Below are positions 1 to 12,726 of a stretch of DNA of 64,000 nt, in pieces. This DNA comes from Pezicula radicicola (lineage: Eukaryota > Ascomycota > Leotiomycetes > Helotiales > Dermateaceae), in NCBI GenBank assembly GCA_003008705.1, contig PDUO01000013.1:640702-704701 (forward strand). The letters run 5' to 3'. The notes below the pieces were generated by a model. That model searched no databases. It saw only the letters and a list, made by a program, of their open reading frames with translations, and was not told the DNA's origin. How positions within the stretch are numbered: position 1 is the stretch's first letter; each line of letters opens with the position of its first letter. The translations under genes and the position numbers were made by a program.

Positions 1-3000
1 TTTCGGGATTTTGAGCTTGGGGTTAGAGTAGAACTGGCCAATGGCCGCTAGGTGGACATCACCACTGCTGCAATCAGTAAAGCAAAGAATTGGGAAGGTT
101 AGAATATACATACCCAAGTATAGTGACCCGGACAGATTTCTCGGCAGCCAAATCTTGCAGCTCTTGTATAAACCAATTTCGCTCCTCTTTGTGGTTCCTG
201 GCAGTCCAATGATCATCCAGGTCGTCTAGAACCTCGACTCCGCCATCAAAATGATTGAGAAGGCCTTTGCCAAGTAGCCCGGCTCTTCCAAGTGCTTTAA
301 CTGGCTCAAACATTCTCGAGGTGAGGCTGTTCAAGGTTAGCAAAGATTTGGACTAACATGGCTAGGAGATTCTTACATATTCTCAAGCCACACCATTCGG
401 GGATACGCGATGGGCACACCCAAGAGCACTATTAGATGTTTTGTTACACCCTTAACAACATCCTTCTCGAGGCGAGTGAAGACCTTGTCGTATGTTTCCG
501 CACTTACGACTTCATCACGCATCCTTTCCGTACGGCAATCAAGACCAAGGAACGCGACACTACGACCGAGATGGGTGAAAATGCTTCTGCTTAATTCTGG
601 TATGTATGGCCCAGGTTGAGTGCCAAGAATCCAACTAGGCTCATTTTCTTCACCCTCGTCAATACTGCTTTGATGCTGGAAGAGCATGTAATATTTGAAG
701 GCTACCGAGCCAAGACCACACATGACCGGCGACCGCATATAGTGATCAGGATAGGAACCAAAGCCATCGATAATATCGTGGTCATCATATATATTGATCA
801 TTGGAATTTGTGAATTAGCAAGGCCAAAAAGTCCTTGCGAGAACCACATGGCATATCGTTCGAGGTAAAAGCTCTCCAGCTCATCTTGCATCTCTGGCGT
901 GAATGGTTCGCCTTCCTTATGAATCGGATTTCTGATATCCAGCCACTCTTTGAATATGGTTGTTCCCTCCATCACGGCATCATTGTAGATTTGGTCTCCT
1001 CCACCAAGCATCACATGGAATGGCCGAGTCTGATGCGTGTTCAAGACGTCACGCCACATTGGATCCGGGCCGCTGAATTGATCAGGGTTGACGCTCAAGC
1101 TGAAACCATTGCAACTATGGAACATAATGTTCATAGCCTGGTCACGACCCGGGACCCAAAAGCCAGTAGCAGGTCCCCGGTTGATTCGATACGCAATGCG
1201 TTGTTGCGAGTCCTTGAGTTCCACTTCAATATTGAACCTCCAGAAAGTAACACCTCGTTCAGCGTGGAGCCGGAAGCCTTTTACTTCTTTATACTTCCCA
1301 ACCTTTTCTCCATCCAACTTGAACTTTTGAGCGCGACCTGCGGAGACTCCGTTCTTGTCGGTCGTGCCATCAAGATTACTTCGTTGCATTTCAAATAAGC
1401 CATCATCAGACTCAACTTTGGAAAGATCTTTCTCTTCTTCAAGATGTTCCACGGGGCGAATATAAAGAGTCCTACCATCCCGCCCAACCTTGGGCAGTCC
1501 TGCAATTGGATCAACATATTCTTGAGCAAGTTCATCTATTCCACCATCAACTTGTGCTGGAGGGGGAGGAAGTAAATCCATTGGCTGCAGGAATAATCGA
1601 AGGGTGGGAGCGAGTTCATAAGAAGACTGTGCATCTTGGGTTACAATCATGACACTGCCTCTCCATATCTCTCGTTCTCTTGGGTGGGTTGCACTGCGAT
1701 TCGATGGATTTTGGAGTCGTTCTCTGCGTAATCCACAATAGCGCAACAAGGGACCGCTTTTGAGGAACAAGGGGGGTTTGAATCTTGTTGGAGCTATAAT
1801 ATCGCGTGCGACCATAGGCCGCGTCGCATAAGTTAGCGTACGACCATAAATTCTATATGCTTTAGACTTTTTAGATAGATAACGTTGAAATTGAATACGG
1901 AAAGAAAGTCTAGACAAGCCTGGATAGGCTGGCTCTGGATTTTAGCCCGTGATGTTTGGGCGAGCCAGGACTTGTTGCTCCGCTGCCTCTTCTTTTGCTT
2001 CTGTGACTCTCCAATGTAGCCAATATAGCGTCGTGCACGCGGAGTGACAAGAACTGTACTCTTTGTCCACTTCAAGCCATAACCATCCTGGAAGGAAAAC
2101 ATTGTAGAAGCATCACTCGAAGGGTAAAAAGACTGTGGAGGGGATAGTAGAGGTACTGTACCATTAGAATCATCGTATTCTCCGTCATAGGCCTCGGCCT
2201 TTCGTGGCTTAGTAGAACTGTTTCGTCGTTTCGCTGAATGCCCGGCCTCCCACCATGCCTTTTCTTTCTCCGCCTCGTTCGTTTCTGGGACTGGAAGTGC
2301 ATCAAAATCCAACAACGCCCCGGAAAGCAGCGCGACGCTCGCCTTTTTCCATTCATCAAGTCGCCTAGAGGGCACATAGGTACCACCTCCAGGTAGGTCG
2401 TCATGATGGTGGTGTAGAATATCGGTAAGATGATGGTGATCATGTTTGTGGCGTGGTGCATCGCCATGGCTACCATTCCCAGGAACGAGAGAAGGTGGCA
2501 CGGCATACTTAATTCCATTGACGGTTACAAGCTCCGTCCTCACTTCTTTGCCCGGTTGCCCCTGTCCTCTTGCAGGATCCATTGCCTCTGAACGGTCCAC
2601 ATTTTTATCATACAGTTGTTGGTTAGGAAGCGCAATTCTTGGATTCTGTGTCGGTGCTCTATTCCCAGTAAGTTGTTCTACCTTCTTGGTGGACCCACGT
2701 CGCATAGGTTTGACACTCAGATCCTCTTCAGGTCCGGAATCGAAGGTCTCATTGGGATGGCCTGCTGGCTTGGAATAGGCAATTGGAAGCTCCTCTCTTC
2801 TTTCAGGACCAGAGCTCCCAGACAGCTTTCTTGGTGCAGCCTGTTTAAAATTTCTCTCTGCTTCTTTTCGCATATTATACCACGGATCTCCAGGAGGTTC
2901 TTTCTTAAGTTTGTTGCTTCCACTGCGCGCGAGTCCGGCACCTGCTACTCCACCTGCAATAGCAGCAGCAACTGGAATAGCAGACCGATCACGAACACTT

Positions 3001-4115
3001 GAACCACGTTGGAGTGCACTAGTTTGCTCAACTTGTCTACCGTTATCGATACTTCCGTTCCGTGTCTGGTGATCAAACCCTCTCCCATTATTAATAGGCG
3101 TAACAACAGAGGGGCCTGTTCGCTGCACAGTACCACTGCGATGAAGCTGATCTTTATGTGTGTTACTAACGTTTCGTACCAATCCGGCATCTGGCAAAGT
3201 CTGAGGCTCTATCTCGTCGGATGGTTTAACGGCAACAGGCCGATTTCTAAAGCGGACTGAATTCTCATTCGAGCGTGAGCCGCTTCGTCCAGATTTGCCT
3301 TCCCTGACAAGAAGTTCGGCTTCCTCAACGCGTGCTCGCTTTTCCTCCTTGGTGATGCTGTCAAGCGTCAGCTCGAGTCTCTGTAGCGGAGACCTGTCTG
3401 GTGCCCACTCTCTGCGTCGCTTTTCTTCGGCTTCTGACAATGAACCCTTCCTTTGTGATGATTGTGCTGTATTATATTCAGGCCTTTCCCGCCTGGAACC
3501 CGCAGTCCCACTTCGTCCAACATTCCTGCCGTTCGTATTACCGCTTCTATGCTCGCCGCGCTCTCGTTTGGCGTTATCTATTTGAAGCTCGGGACCGAAA
3601 TAGTCTTCAGGCGTCTTTCCATTGGGATTTAGAGATGAGTTCGACCTAGTAGGAGGACCTTCGGCTTGGGGCTGCTTATAACTAAGTGGTGGTGGTGGTC
3701 GCGGGGCATCTGGAGCAGCAGGCAGCGGGATCACACCGATTTCTTCGAAGCCTTCTCTATTGCGACTCTCGCGCCGTCGTCGTTTGTCCAGATACTCCTT
3801 GTTGCCATCCAGTTGTGCTGAAGGATAAGGTGCACCGTATTTATAAGATGTAGGTCTCGGTGCTAGTCCCTCTCCACGGAAACTCGAGGCTACTGGAGAC
3901 GCAAACGGGCTCTGCGTCGAGGCTGTGTTTGTCGTAGCAGCTGTCTGGGTGGATATTCGATTCTGTCTTGACTGTGACTGGGAATTCTGCGACGGGACTT
4001 GGTCTCCTTTCGTATCGATCGATAGCCTTGGGGGGTCCTCATCGCGCCTGACGGATGATGTGCGAGTGACGTTTGGAGGGGGTAACTTTCCCCAGTATGG
4101 AGCTTGCGTTGCCAT
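1..4115 (-). CDS. PhoD-like metallophosphatase domain protein (3' part beyond the window)
   Basis: The protein resembles the long fungal PhoD_2-type phosphatases, which are metal-dependent phosphoesterases of unknown substrate. The ATG at 4115 gives MATQAPYWGKLPPP, the usual start of this family. An upstream ATG at 4139 is in frame but adds only eight atypical residues. A long, low-complexity N-terminal half follows, rich in Ser, Arg and Pro with a His cluster (about 2405-2450). The catalytic core includes GGGDQIYND, YDDHDIIDGFG and GDVHLAA. Three introns are needed. One lies between about 1760 and 1930 and shifts the frame; its acceptor is probably the TATAG near 1796, but the donor is uncertain. 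The other two are 327-376 and 65-113. The reading frame runs off position 1, so the C-terminus is missing. Family assignment is strong. Location and substrate cannot be read from the sequence. Confidence 0.9.
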
Positions 4116-5196
4116 AGCTGTGCCTTGACATGCAAGCAATTGGCTTTCGTGTGAGCTATACTTGTAGTCTATGCAGGAACAGCTATAGGGAAGTTGGAAG
4201 CTTGCTTAGGGGTATACTACCCCAGTGGCCCGTCGCTCAAGGCGCAGTGTAAGCTGTTGAATTTCGTCGGCCAAAATTTCAACGTCGTCATGAGTTGCGG
4301 TGTATGCGCCGGGAAGCTATTCGAAGCACTTACAACGGCTAGAGAGAAATAAAAAATTGAAGAAACATGATTAGCCAATGGACAAGGTATCCAATAGCTC
4401 AGACTCAGCTCCAGAGCGTGGTGACAAGAATGCGTCTCTAGAGATATATGAGGTGGTTGGGACTGGCCCAGCTTCACAGCTTCACTTGCATATGTGCCGT
4501 CTCGCATCCAACCAAGTTCACACTCAGGTCATCGTCCAAAAAGGCAGGTTCGGCTCAATAATAATACCCTTACCTAGTACTGGACGACAACCTGAGGTGT
4601 CAGGCATCAACGAGGCTGAAGACTTGCTTTTACCTAGGGTAAATTTAGGATGGCCACGTTAGCCTAAGAGCATGCTTACTCGTACGCCCTTCGTTTAATT
4701 TTCCACTGCTTGTTCACTTCAGTGTTTCTTGATCTTCTAGCGTGCTGTGGCTGTAGCGCCCCCGGCTGGTCCGCTGCCACCGTTCAGGCATAGCCCGCGA
4801 CTACTATTGACCCGCTTTGTCTGTCTGGCTAGAGATCCTCAAACATCCGCCCAGGCTTAACGTGGCCTTGCTCCCAAGAAGAGAGTTCGCCTCTAGAGAA
4901 TCTCGAAACATCACATCTGAACTATCTCCTGTACTTCGTACTTCAATTACTACTACCTCTACTCCAAAGAGACCACTCCTTCTTCTTGTTGCTGTTGCAG
5001 AATGATGTTGCTGTCCTAACGAATTTCGTACGACTTCCATTCAATATACGCCGCTGCTGACAAGCTGAACAAGCTCCAGCTTTCGAAACAAAACACTTGT
5101 CAATGCGCCTGCTCTGAACATTATATCATCTGCCGTTAAAATCCGACCTGGGCGAGAGTTCAACATATTTGCCTTTTCGAACGCGCTTCATTCACG
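4116..5196. promoter_or_regulatory. Divergent intergenic region between the PhoD-like gene and KEX2
   Basis: About 1.1 kb separates the two divergent start codons. I see no convincing gene. The stretch just before KEX2 (about 4900-5190) is pyrimidine-rich, as is common in fungal 5' leaders. No specific factor site was recognised. Confidence 0.4.
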
Positions 5197-7858
5197 ATGA
5201 GATTACGCTCTGTTCTTGGTTTGGTAGGCCTGAGTTGTCTAGCCACTGCCTCGAATTTGCAACCACGAAATTACGATGCGCAAGATTATTATGTTCTCCA
5301 TCTCGACCCAGCCGTAGAACCTTCACAGATCGCAGTCCAGTTAGGACTAACCCACGAGGGCCAATTGGGCGAGTTACAAGATCATCACATCTTCTCCTGC
5401 CACAAGCAAGACTCGGATGTCGTACACACAGCTTTGAAGGAACGGCGGAGGCGGAAACGAGCTCTGGGCGACTCAGACCCTCTTGATAGTGTTAAATTCG
5501 CACAAAAGCAGAAGCTGAAGAGTCGAATGGAGAAGAGAGGGTTAATGCCCCCAAGAGACGCCATAGGCGAGGTTTTGGAAAGACAGGATGCCCCTGTGGA
5601 TGCGGCTTTAGAACGACAGGCTGAGGTCGCGAGGACCTTAGGTATCAGTGATCCCATTTTTAACGAGCAGTGGCATTTGTACAATCCGGTTCAGGTGGGC
5701 CACGATGTGAATGTCACCGACGTATGGATGCAGGACATCACTGGGAAGAATGCTATCGTAGCAATCGTGGATGATGGGTTGGATATGTACAGTGATGATC
5801 TGAAAGCGAATTACTACGCCGAGGGATCTTATGATTTCAACGACAATACTTTAGAACCGAAGCCTCGACTTTCCGACGACAAACATGGTACACGCTGCGC
5901 AGGAGAGGTCTCTGCCGTCAAGAACAATGTTTGTGGAGTAGGAGTCGCTTGGGATTCAAAAATTGCAGGAATTCGAATCCTCTCAAAATTGATCACAGAT
6001 GCAGACGAAGCTGTGGCCATGAATTACGCTTTTCAACACAACCAAATTTATTCGTGCTCTTGGGGTCCCCCAGATGATGGACGATCGATGGATGCTCCTG
6101 GATTGCTCATCAAGCGAGCTATGTTGAACGCCGTTCAAAATGGTCGCGGAGGTCTGGGGTCTATTTATGTTTTTGCATCTGGAAATGGTGCTGCTAATGA
6201 GGATAATTGCAATTTCGACGGCTACACGAACAGTATCTATAGTATCACGGTTGGGGCTATTGATCGAAAGGGTCTTCATCCATATTACTCCGAGAAGTGC
6301 TCGGCACAGCTCGTTGTGACATACAGCAGTGGAAGTGGAGATGCCATTGTAAGTCAATTCCAAGGATTTGGACAAATTTACAAATTTACAAATTTACTAA
6401 CGGATACCCAGCACACCACGGACGTTGGCACAAATGCTTGTTATTCAGGCCATGGTGGAACATCTGCTGCTGCCCCGTTGGCAGCAGGTATCTTTGCTCT
6501 CGTCTTACAGATCCGCCCAGACTTGACCTGGAGAGACATGCAATACTTAGTAATGCAAACTGCTCTTCCTGTGGATATTGATTCTGGAGAATGGCAGACA
6601 ACCTCAATTGGAAAGAAGTTCAGCCACACTTTTGGATATGGAAAGATAGATACTTGGGCGACTATCGAGGCTGCCAAGACCTTTAAGAATGTCAAGCCGC
6701 AAGCTTGGTTCTATTCTCCCTGGATTCACGTTAATCAAGCGATCCCCCAAGGAGATGAAGGGTTGGCAGTTTCTTTCGAAGTTACTGCGGCCATGTTACA
6801 AGCTGCCAATCTGGAGCGCCTTGAGCATGTTACTGTTACCATGAATGTGGATCACACAAGAAGAGGCGATCTCAGCGTGGAGCTGATCAGTCCCGACAAG
6901 ATTGTCAGCCATCTTGCTGTAACACGTCGACTAGATGCCACAAATGCTGGCTACGAGGATTGGACTTTTATGTCTGTGGTTCACTGGTATGGTCTCCTAG
7001 CTCCCTTCTTTTGTTCTTGTTTCTAATACCATAAATAGGGGTGAATCTGGTATTGGTACCTGGACCATCATGGTCAAGGATACTGTCGTAAACGAGCACA
7101 ACGGAACTTTCACAGACTGGCATCTGAAGCTTTGGGGTGAGTCAATTGATGCTGAAAAAGCCACCCTTCTTCCTATGCCAGAGGAAACGGACGACGACAA
7201 CCACGCCGATATAATTTCCACCACTACTATCAGCGGCGCAACGACATCGATCACTCCACCTGCAACGGCCACTTCCCTAATGGCAAATCCAACCGATCAC
7301 CCTGACCGCCCCATCAATTCCAAGCCCAGCGGTACTGATGACGAAACTACTCCGGTATCAGCATCAGCAACATCTAGTCCATCTGCTTCCACCACCGCTG
7401 CTTCTTCTTGGTTGCCATCATTCTTCCCTACCTTTGGTGTTGGCCCAAAGACCCAAATCTGGATCTATGGCTCTTTAGGCTTAATTGCACTTTTCTGCGG
7501 AGGGCTTGCCGTCTATTTTTACCTTGCACGCCGTAAGCGTATTCTCAACAATCCCCGCGACGAATGGGAGTTCGATCTCCTTGAAGAGGACGAGGCAGAG
7601 GGTCTCGCTGGAGGTAGAAAGAAGGGTGGTAAGAGGAGAGCAGGAGAGCTGTATGATGCGTTCGCAGCAGGTAGCGAGGATGAAGATGGGGATGCATTCA
7701 GTGATCTCAGCGAGGGAGAGGAAGAAGCACGCAGGCACGGATACAGAGATGAGGGCAAGGATCCTAAACATGTCATTCCTGATGATGATGACGAAAGTGA
7801 TGTTGAAGGCGGCAATGAGAAGATCGGACAACATGATAAGCTCATCGGTGGAAAGTGA
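5197..7858 (+). CDS. KEX2: Kexin, Golgi prohormone-processing serine endoprotease
   Basis: KEX2-type proprotein convertase, cleaving secretory proproteins after Lys-Arg or Arg-Arg in the late Golgi. Three exons (5197-6348, 6412-6986, 7039-7858) give 848 aa. In order: a signal peptide (about 1-19); a propeptide with basic sites RRRRKR (83-88) and MEKR (111-114, the likely autoprocessing site); the subtilisin domain with Asp192 (IVDDG), His230 (KHGTRC), oxyanion Asn330 (ASGNG) and Ser402 (GGTSAAAP); a P domain (about 470-620); a Ser/Thr-rich stalk; one membrane segment (about 716-737); and an acidic cytosolic tail. Intron 1 (63 nt, branch TTACTAAC) is a multiple of three and has no stop, so unspliced RNA would still read through. 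Splicing it restores the family sequence GDAI-HTTDVG. Intron 2 is 52 nt. Identification is firm. Confidence 0.97.
6349..6411 (+). other. In-frame, stop-free intron of KEX2 with a triplicated ACAAATTT
   Basis: GTAAGT donor, TACTAAC branch site and CCCAG acceptor. The length (63 nt) is divisible by three and the frame through it is open. Retention would insert 21 residues directly before the segment carrying Ser402. The octamer ACAAATTT occurs three times in tandem at about 6372-6396. Confidence 0.85.
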
Positions 7859-8373
7859 ACGAGCTGTCCGTAGATGCAAAAGTATGGGTTAGGTTCCGAT
7901 GAGAGGACTTTAGGCTTAGGCGCTTGGATTGTTCTAAATTCTATATTAGGAGTCAGTGGGTACTGCATTTGTATATCTTGCATAAACCAATCGATCGTTC
8001 ATGATTATCAACGTTGATACTTGGCTAGAACATCATAGCAAAGATTTCAGAATAACAGAAAATGTAGCCGACTGACTTATGGTCCTCGCTTAGGAACATG
8101 ATGCAGGTTAACAATATGTCTACTAGCATTAGTTTAAATAACTGGCTTGAGTTGAGTAACTAACCTAGACTAGGTAACTGACTTGGGCTGGGTAACTAGC
8201 ATAGACTAATTTGTAAGAATGTTAGCTTCAACGTCACTTGATCAACGATTCAAGTTCAGATGGCCTTGTATTTCATTTAGTCTAAACACTCGTTTTACAA
8301 GCCCTCATTTGGATAGCCATCTTGTTGTTTATCATACTTCCACTCAGTTCCTCCCATAAGCTCATCTATGCCA
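7859..8373. other. Convergent intergenic region, KEX2 and SET gene 3' ends
   Basis: This stretch holds the 3' flanks of both genes and a short array of the dispersed GTAACT/ACTTGGGCT repeat (listed separately). No coding potential is seen. Confidence 0.5.
8138..8212. repeat. Degenerate short tandem repeat, GTAACT-nACTTGGgCT type
   Basis: Three to four imperfect copies of a roughly 20-bp unit containing GTAACT and ACTTGGG are visible (for example GGTAACTGACTTGGGCTG). Similar blocks recur near 10.9, 19.1 and 21.1 kb. Confidence 0.5.
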
Positions 8374-9932
8374 TCAACGGAAGAATTCACTAGCAGGCAT
8401 GATGCGAATAATGGTGACATCATCGTCACTTTCGTCCTCCTCGTGAGCTCCTCTGGTGTCTGTTTCGGCAGTCTCCTGAGTATCAGTCCCTCCAGCCAGA
8501 ATTCCCTCCATTCCGTGTTCCATTGCCTCCGGTGGTTCGTAGTCATCCTCCTCGACTTCGGTGACTCTGGAAGTAGATCCTTCGTTTCCAGTACTGTATG
8601 TCGATGGTACTGTGTAACTGTAATCACCTCCAATGTGCATCATCGCAAGCCGACTCAACTCGATATACATTTTAGTACAGTCTCTGTCGCGCCAGTACAC
8701 CTTCCCTGGGCAGAACAACCATTTTTCAAAGTCCGGTCCGATGAGTCTCGATGTGTCCTTGTTGTGATGTCTTAACTCCGCTAGTGTCAACTCGGATTGA
8801 TGGAAATGAGTACCCTTAGCCCATAATGGCTGGGCAGTAGAGGATTCGATTTTCTCTAGCACACCCATGGTATACTCGTTTTCGACCCCAAAACAGTCTC
8901 TAAAACCAGTATAGGCTCGAATACCAAAGATACGCGAACGCTCGACATCACCCTGGGCGACACAGATTTGCCAAGCAAGGTAATAGACTTCGGCGTGACG
9001 GCTATCCCTCGTGTCCATTCTGTTTATTAGGTATTCAAGTTGGTACACCTTCAACATAGCATATTCTGGGAAATGAATGATTTTGTCGGGGTTGACAAGG
9101 CCATTGCTGAGGTTTTCGATTAGTGTAAAGCGACTTGAGGTGTTGTCAAAAGATTTCTCGTTGCCATCACGGCACACATATTGACACGCACACTCAAAGT
9201 TAAAATGCTTAACCATCATCTCACGTCTAACCTCCCAGTGCCATCTGCGTTGCCAGTAGTTTATGGTGATCTCTTCGCCGACATTGATATTTCTGACAGC
9301 GTAGACACGTCCTTCCTTTGTCCTATCGTTGAAAGAATACTCGGAGTTAGGCGAGCAACCTGAAGTTATGTTAGTACTGCTTGACCAAGATAATTATATA
9401 CTGAACTGAAACTCGTGTATGATGATTACATGCCAAAGTATGCTAGCCAAGCCCGCGAATACGTCGGACAGGATCACGATGAACATCGCAAGTGAGAAGG
9501 GAAGTACTTACTATGGTTCATTCGAGCGAACTTAAGAAAAACCGCAACCTCGGAACTATGGGTGCCAAATGAAGTGCTGAGTGACAACGAGTTTGCTCCA
9601 AACGTATCGACAAAGGCCAACTTCGCTTCACCTCGAGGGTTGTGTAATGACAGAAACTCACGCTGTCTCTCCTTAGACATTGCTGCGAGCGACTTTCGGA
9701 TATCGTCGTTTTCTTGAATATCGAATGTGTCATTCAGATGCGGTCTGTCGTAATGGCGACGGTCGCGGATAATGAATGGAGTATCTACCGCAATAAGGTC
9801 CCCTCTTCTGATCAGTTCAGTGGCCACACTGCCAAGGCACTTCTGTCCACCAACTTCCTGGCCGGGGTACTTCTTTCCAACGTCGACGACCTCATACTTG
9901 CGTGGCTGACAGAGACTCGTGGTGCACCGCAT
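8374..9932 (-). CDS. SET-domain protein, putative lysine methyltransferase
   Basis: Two exons (9932-9512 and 9359-8374, intron 152 nt with a GTACTAAC branch) encode 468 aa. The join creates the SET signature NHSCSPN (Asn139-Cys142 and on). It is followed by GEEITINYW, where the terminal Tyr is the usual catalytic position, and then by a post-SET cysteine segment, FECACQYVC. The N-terminal half has the diverged first SET strand (RRGDLIAVDTP). Such SMYD/SET5-like fungal proteins methylate histones or other proteins with S-adenosylmethionine, but the substrate cannot be inferred. The C-terminal 200 residues show no known domain and end in an acidic, Glu/Asp-rich stretch. The ATG at 9932 is the first in frame after a stop, though an additional 5' exon is possible. 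Confidence 0.8.
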
Positions 9933-11300
9933 GATTGCAAGTTCTTCAAGAAGGTTTGAATGCTTGTGAGAGGTGTGTAGGTTGAAAAGAACGTCTCAAC
10001 TACAAGTAGTAGTTGGTGTGAGATTCCGTTGCTCACAGATCTTGAAGGGTTGCGTTGTGTTGTGAAAGAGAAATGGTTCGTGAGGAGCTGAGAGAGATTT
10101 TATCTAGGCAGCGGCAGCGCGCCGGCGACTCAGCGGATGGATAATGTTACGGTAAAACCTCTTCTACTTGAAGTAGAGAAATGTCTTCTGGGTGCAAACG
10201 TCCCTGTTGTATTTGTTTGCTTTACATTTGCAAAGGTATGAGGTATAGCATAAGAATAGTTAAGTTTATTTTTATTATTTCTGTGGTGATCTATACAGCT
10301 AAATATGTTCTTGTTATTATTGCTTTTCTTATGGTGGAATTTAAATCGATTTTGGGCTATGTAGCAAACCTAGGAGAGCTGTAACGATCATTAGTATAAA
10401 TATAACTGTACCTGTAGTTCAAACTAATACTCTTGATGCTCTATATGATCCATAATATAAACCTCTACCTATGCGTAAATACACAATAAAGACTCATCAA
10501 GAGTGAGGAGCACAGTGAGTTTTTTACGCGAGCAGCGAGCTAGCGACTAAGCGATCGCTACTGGTCGATTCTTTAATTTCAGAATGTTAAGCGACGAGGA
10601 AGAGTCGTAACAAAGGTTTCACACTTTTTCACAGGATAGTCAACAGGTAAGTAAGTGATCATGACCTGATTTAGCTTACCAGAATGGTAGGGGATGGGAT
10701 AGGATAGGATCTTATTCCGACACTCGCTAATATTCACATTTGCCAATGTGTCAAAGTACATACTGGAGCACTATTTCCTATACAAAATTTAGGGAAGTTC
10801 GATGTTACCAGATGGTTTGAGCTGCTCTAGCGTAGCTGCCAGAAACTTTAGACTAGGAAGACTTTAAATGAAGATATATTACCGATGATTCTAACAAGCT
10901 TTAAATAAACTACCTGGATTAAGTTACTCAAATCAACTAGGTTACTGGGTTCAAATAAGCACCAGGCGAGATGGTTTTTGTCTCAAAAGGGGGGCACCTC
11001 ACTTAATTCAAGTGGAAGGCTGGTAAGGCCTTTATAGTATAGTATAGATCGTTATATTAATAGAGAAGCATAGATACTAAGGTATGATGTTTTCACGGCT
11101 ACGTTGTTATCTAAGGGTTCAAAATCACAGTCATATAGGAGCGCAGTAATCTATTAGAAATTGATCCAGGCAACTTTTTTAGGAAGCTCACTTTTCTGTT
11201 ATAGGAGCTCTCTTATTTTGAGGAACTTTCTTGGGTAGACTATCATCTTATTTGGCCCGGGTAACTCTTTTAATCCACCACCGAAGGAACTTTAAAGCTA
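9933..11300. other. Gene-free AT-rich tract
   Basis: Only short open frames without recognisable content occur here. TA-rich runs (TATAGTATAGTATAG near 11035) and a degenerate repeat block near 10.91-10.96 kb are present. This may be decayed sequence. Confidence 0.45.
10908..10960. repeat. Degenerate GTTACT/ACTTGG-type repeat block
   Basis: Imperfect copies of AAGTTACTC and AGGTTACTGGG are visible, related to the blocks at 8.1, 19.1 and 21.1 kb. Confidence 0.35.
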
Positions 11301-11583
11301 CTATTCGGCTTGGTTTATATCCCAAGGGAGATCCTCTTCAGAAACTGACGCACGACGGAAGAAAAAGTCTGGAGTGAGAGGATTGTTATGGCCCCATATA
11401 AGATTCTCAAAAGTACTATCCCATGATCGTCTGCCTGGTGCCAATCCACTGAGCCTAGTATTATCGACCAACAGATTGTTCAGCGCTAATTCGAGGGGTA
11501 GTGCTTTTGGTGCTACCAATTCTCGGTCAAAGTCATTCACTTCCAGGTCCACGCTAGCCCCTCTCGCCCATCCATGATACCCT
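11301..11583 (-). pseudogene. Out-of-frame C-terminal remnant of the BTB-like gene
   Basis: This is an open frame without its own ATG, directly downstream of the BTB-like coding stop. Its translation includes PGRRSWDSTF and ends EEDLPWDINQAE. That resembles the Trp-rich, acidic C-terminus I associate with this fungal BTB-like family. It lies in a different frame from the upstream exon. The upstream frame also stays readable past the TAG (CLRDEWVDG), so a premature stop plus a frameshift is the simplest reading. An unrecognised intron is the alternative. Confidence 0.5.
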
Positions 11584-11614
11584 TCCCATCAACCCACTCA
11601 TCACGCAAACACCT

Positions 11615-12726
11615 CTAGTGATAGGCACTTCTCATATCTTCTTCCATATCTGGGTGGTTTGTCTGCCAAGGTCCTCCTAGGCTAAAAATCTTGGTACCGT
11701 GAGGAGTTATTTGGCAATGGAGGTGTATGAAGTCCCGGAAATACTCAGATTCTTCGTAGAGTTGCGTGATTGCATCGTTAGCCTCTACAGCAAAACTAGC
11801 AATCCTGTCATACTCTCTCAATATAATATTTCGAGGGGGAGAGTTCGAAGGCGCAAAGCTTTGGCGTTCTTCCTCCGGTTGTCCCCAGTTCTTCCATCTT
11901 CCAGCTGTATGAACAAAGGCTTCGCTGAATAATGTTGAGTGTCGAAGGATGAAGGCCATATGAAGAACTCTTTCAAGGTGTTTTGCGATTTCCTCAGTGA
12001 TATTTGCTCCGTCTGTAGAGAGGAGAGCAGAATCGAGTGTAGTAGAGAGTATGGGCAGAACACAATAAAAATCGGCTAGTAGAGTTGCATGTTCGAGATC
12101 GTTGAAGCTTTGGATATTGCATCGTTTGTTGTACATCGCACCCAAAAGTACCTTAAAGGCCTTTTTTTCATGTTTAACCCATTTTGAAGGGTGGAGCAGA
12201 TTCTTTTCTTTCTAGTGGGCAGCATCCTAAAGTTCTGTTAGTTTTCTCCTTCCAAGTACATGCATTAAGGTTCGCTGCTTCTCACATCGCGGATAGCTTC
12301 CAATCCCCAGTCGCCATCGTTGTCGACTACAGATATCCGGTCATACTTGAAGATAGCATGCGTAGGTGCTGGTACCTTGTCAGGAGAGTCAAGGAATGTC
12401 CGGAAGAACCTGGAGTGTAGTTTCAGAATGATGGGATGAACATGATAGATCTTAGTGAAGACCGTAAGGCGTGTGTCCACAGTGTGGCCGGGGAGCTTGA
12501 AAACGGTGACGGTCTTGGGTGGTTCTGATTCATCAATCGACAGAGACGCGAAACTCTCTCCGGGTATATGCCAATCCATTGTGCTCTTATTGACAATAAT
12601 CCTTCTAATACTCAAGGTTGGGGTATTAGTTTTGGATTTCGTGCCTGTGGTAAATGAACTTCTTCGTGTTGTCTTGAAAGTGTGGACAGAAGGATGTTGA
12701 ATTCTGGACTCAAAATATGCAATCAA
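11615..12726 (-). CDS. BTB/POZ-like domain protein, probably truncated
   Basis: Two exons (12726-12286 and 12160-11615) joined by a 125-nt GT-AG intron give 328 aa. An internal ATG at 12579 (MDWHIPGES) is an equally plausible start. After the join, the segment around FTKIYHVHPIILKLHSRFF, then FKYDRISVVDNDGDW, then HATLLADFYCVLPIL, follows the fold of fungal BTB/POZ-like proteins, which form protein-protein interaction modules. No function is known for most members. The coding frame stops at 11615 in a TAG that looks like CAG mutated, while family-like C-terminal sequence continues downstream out of frame. The gene sits in a gene-poor AT-rich tract, so it may be decaying. Confidence 0.6.

Noticed and set aside
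1088..1398. Long frames antisense to the PhoD-like gene (also under KEX2, RRN11 and PMS1)
   Set aside because: Shadows of strongly conserved coding sequence on the other strand.
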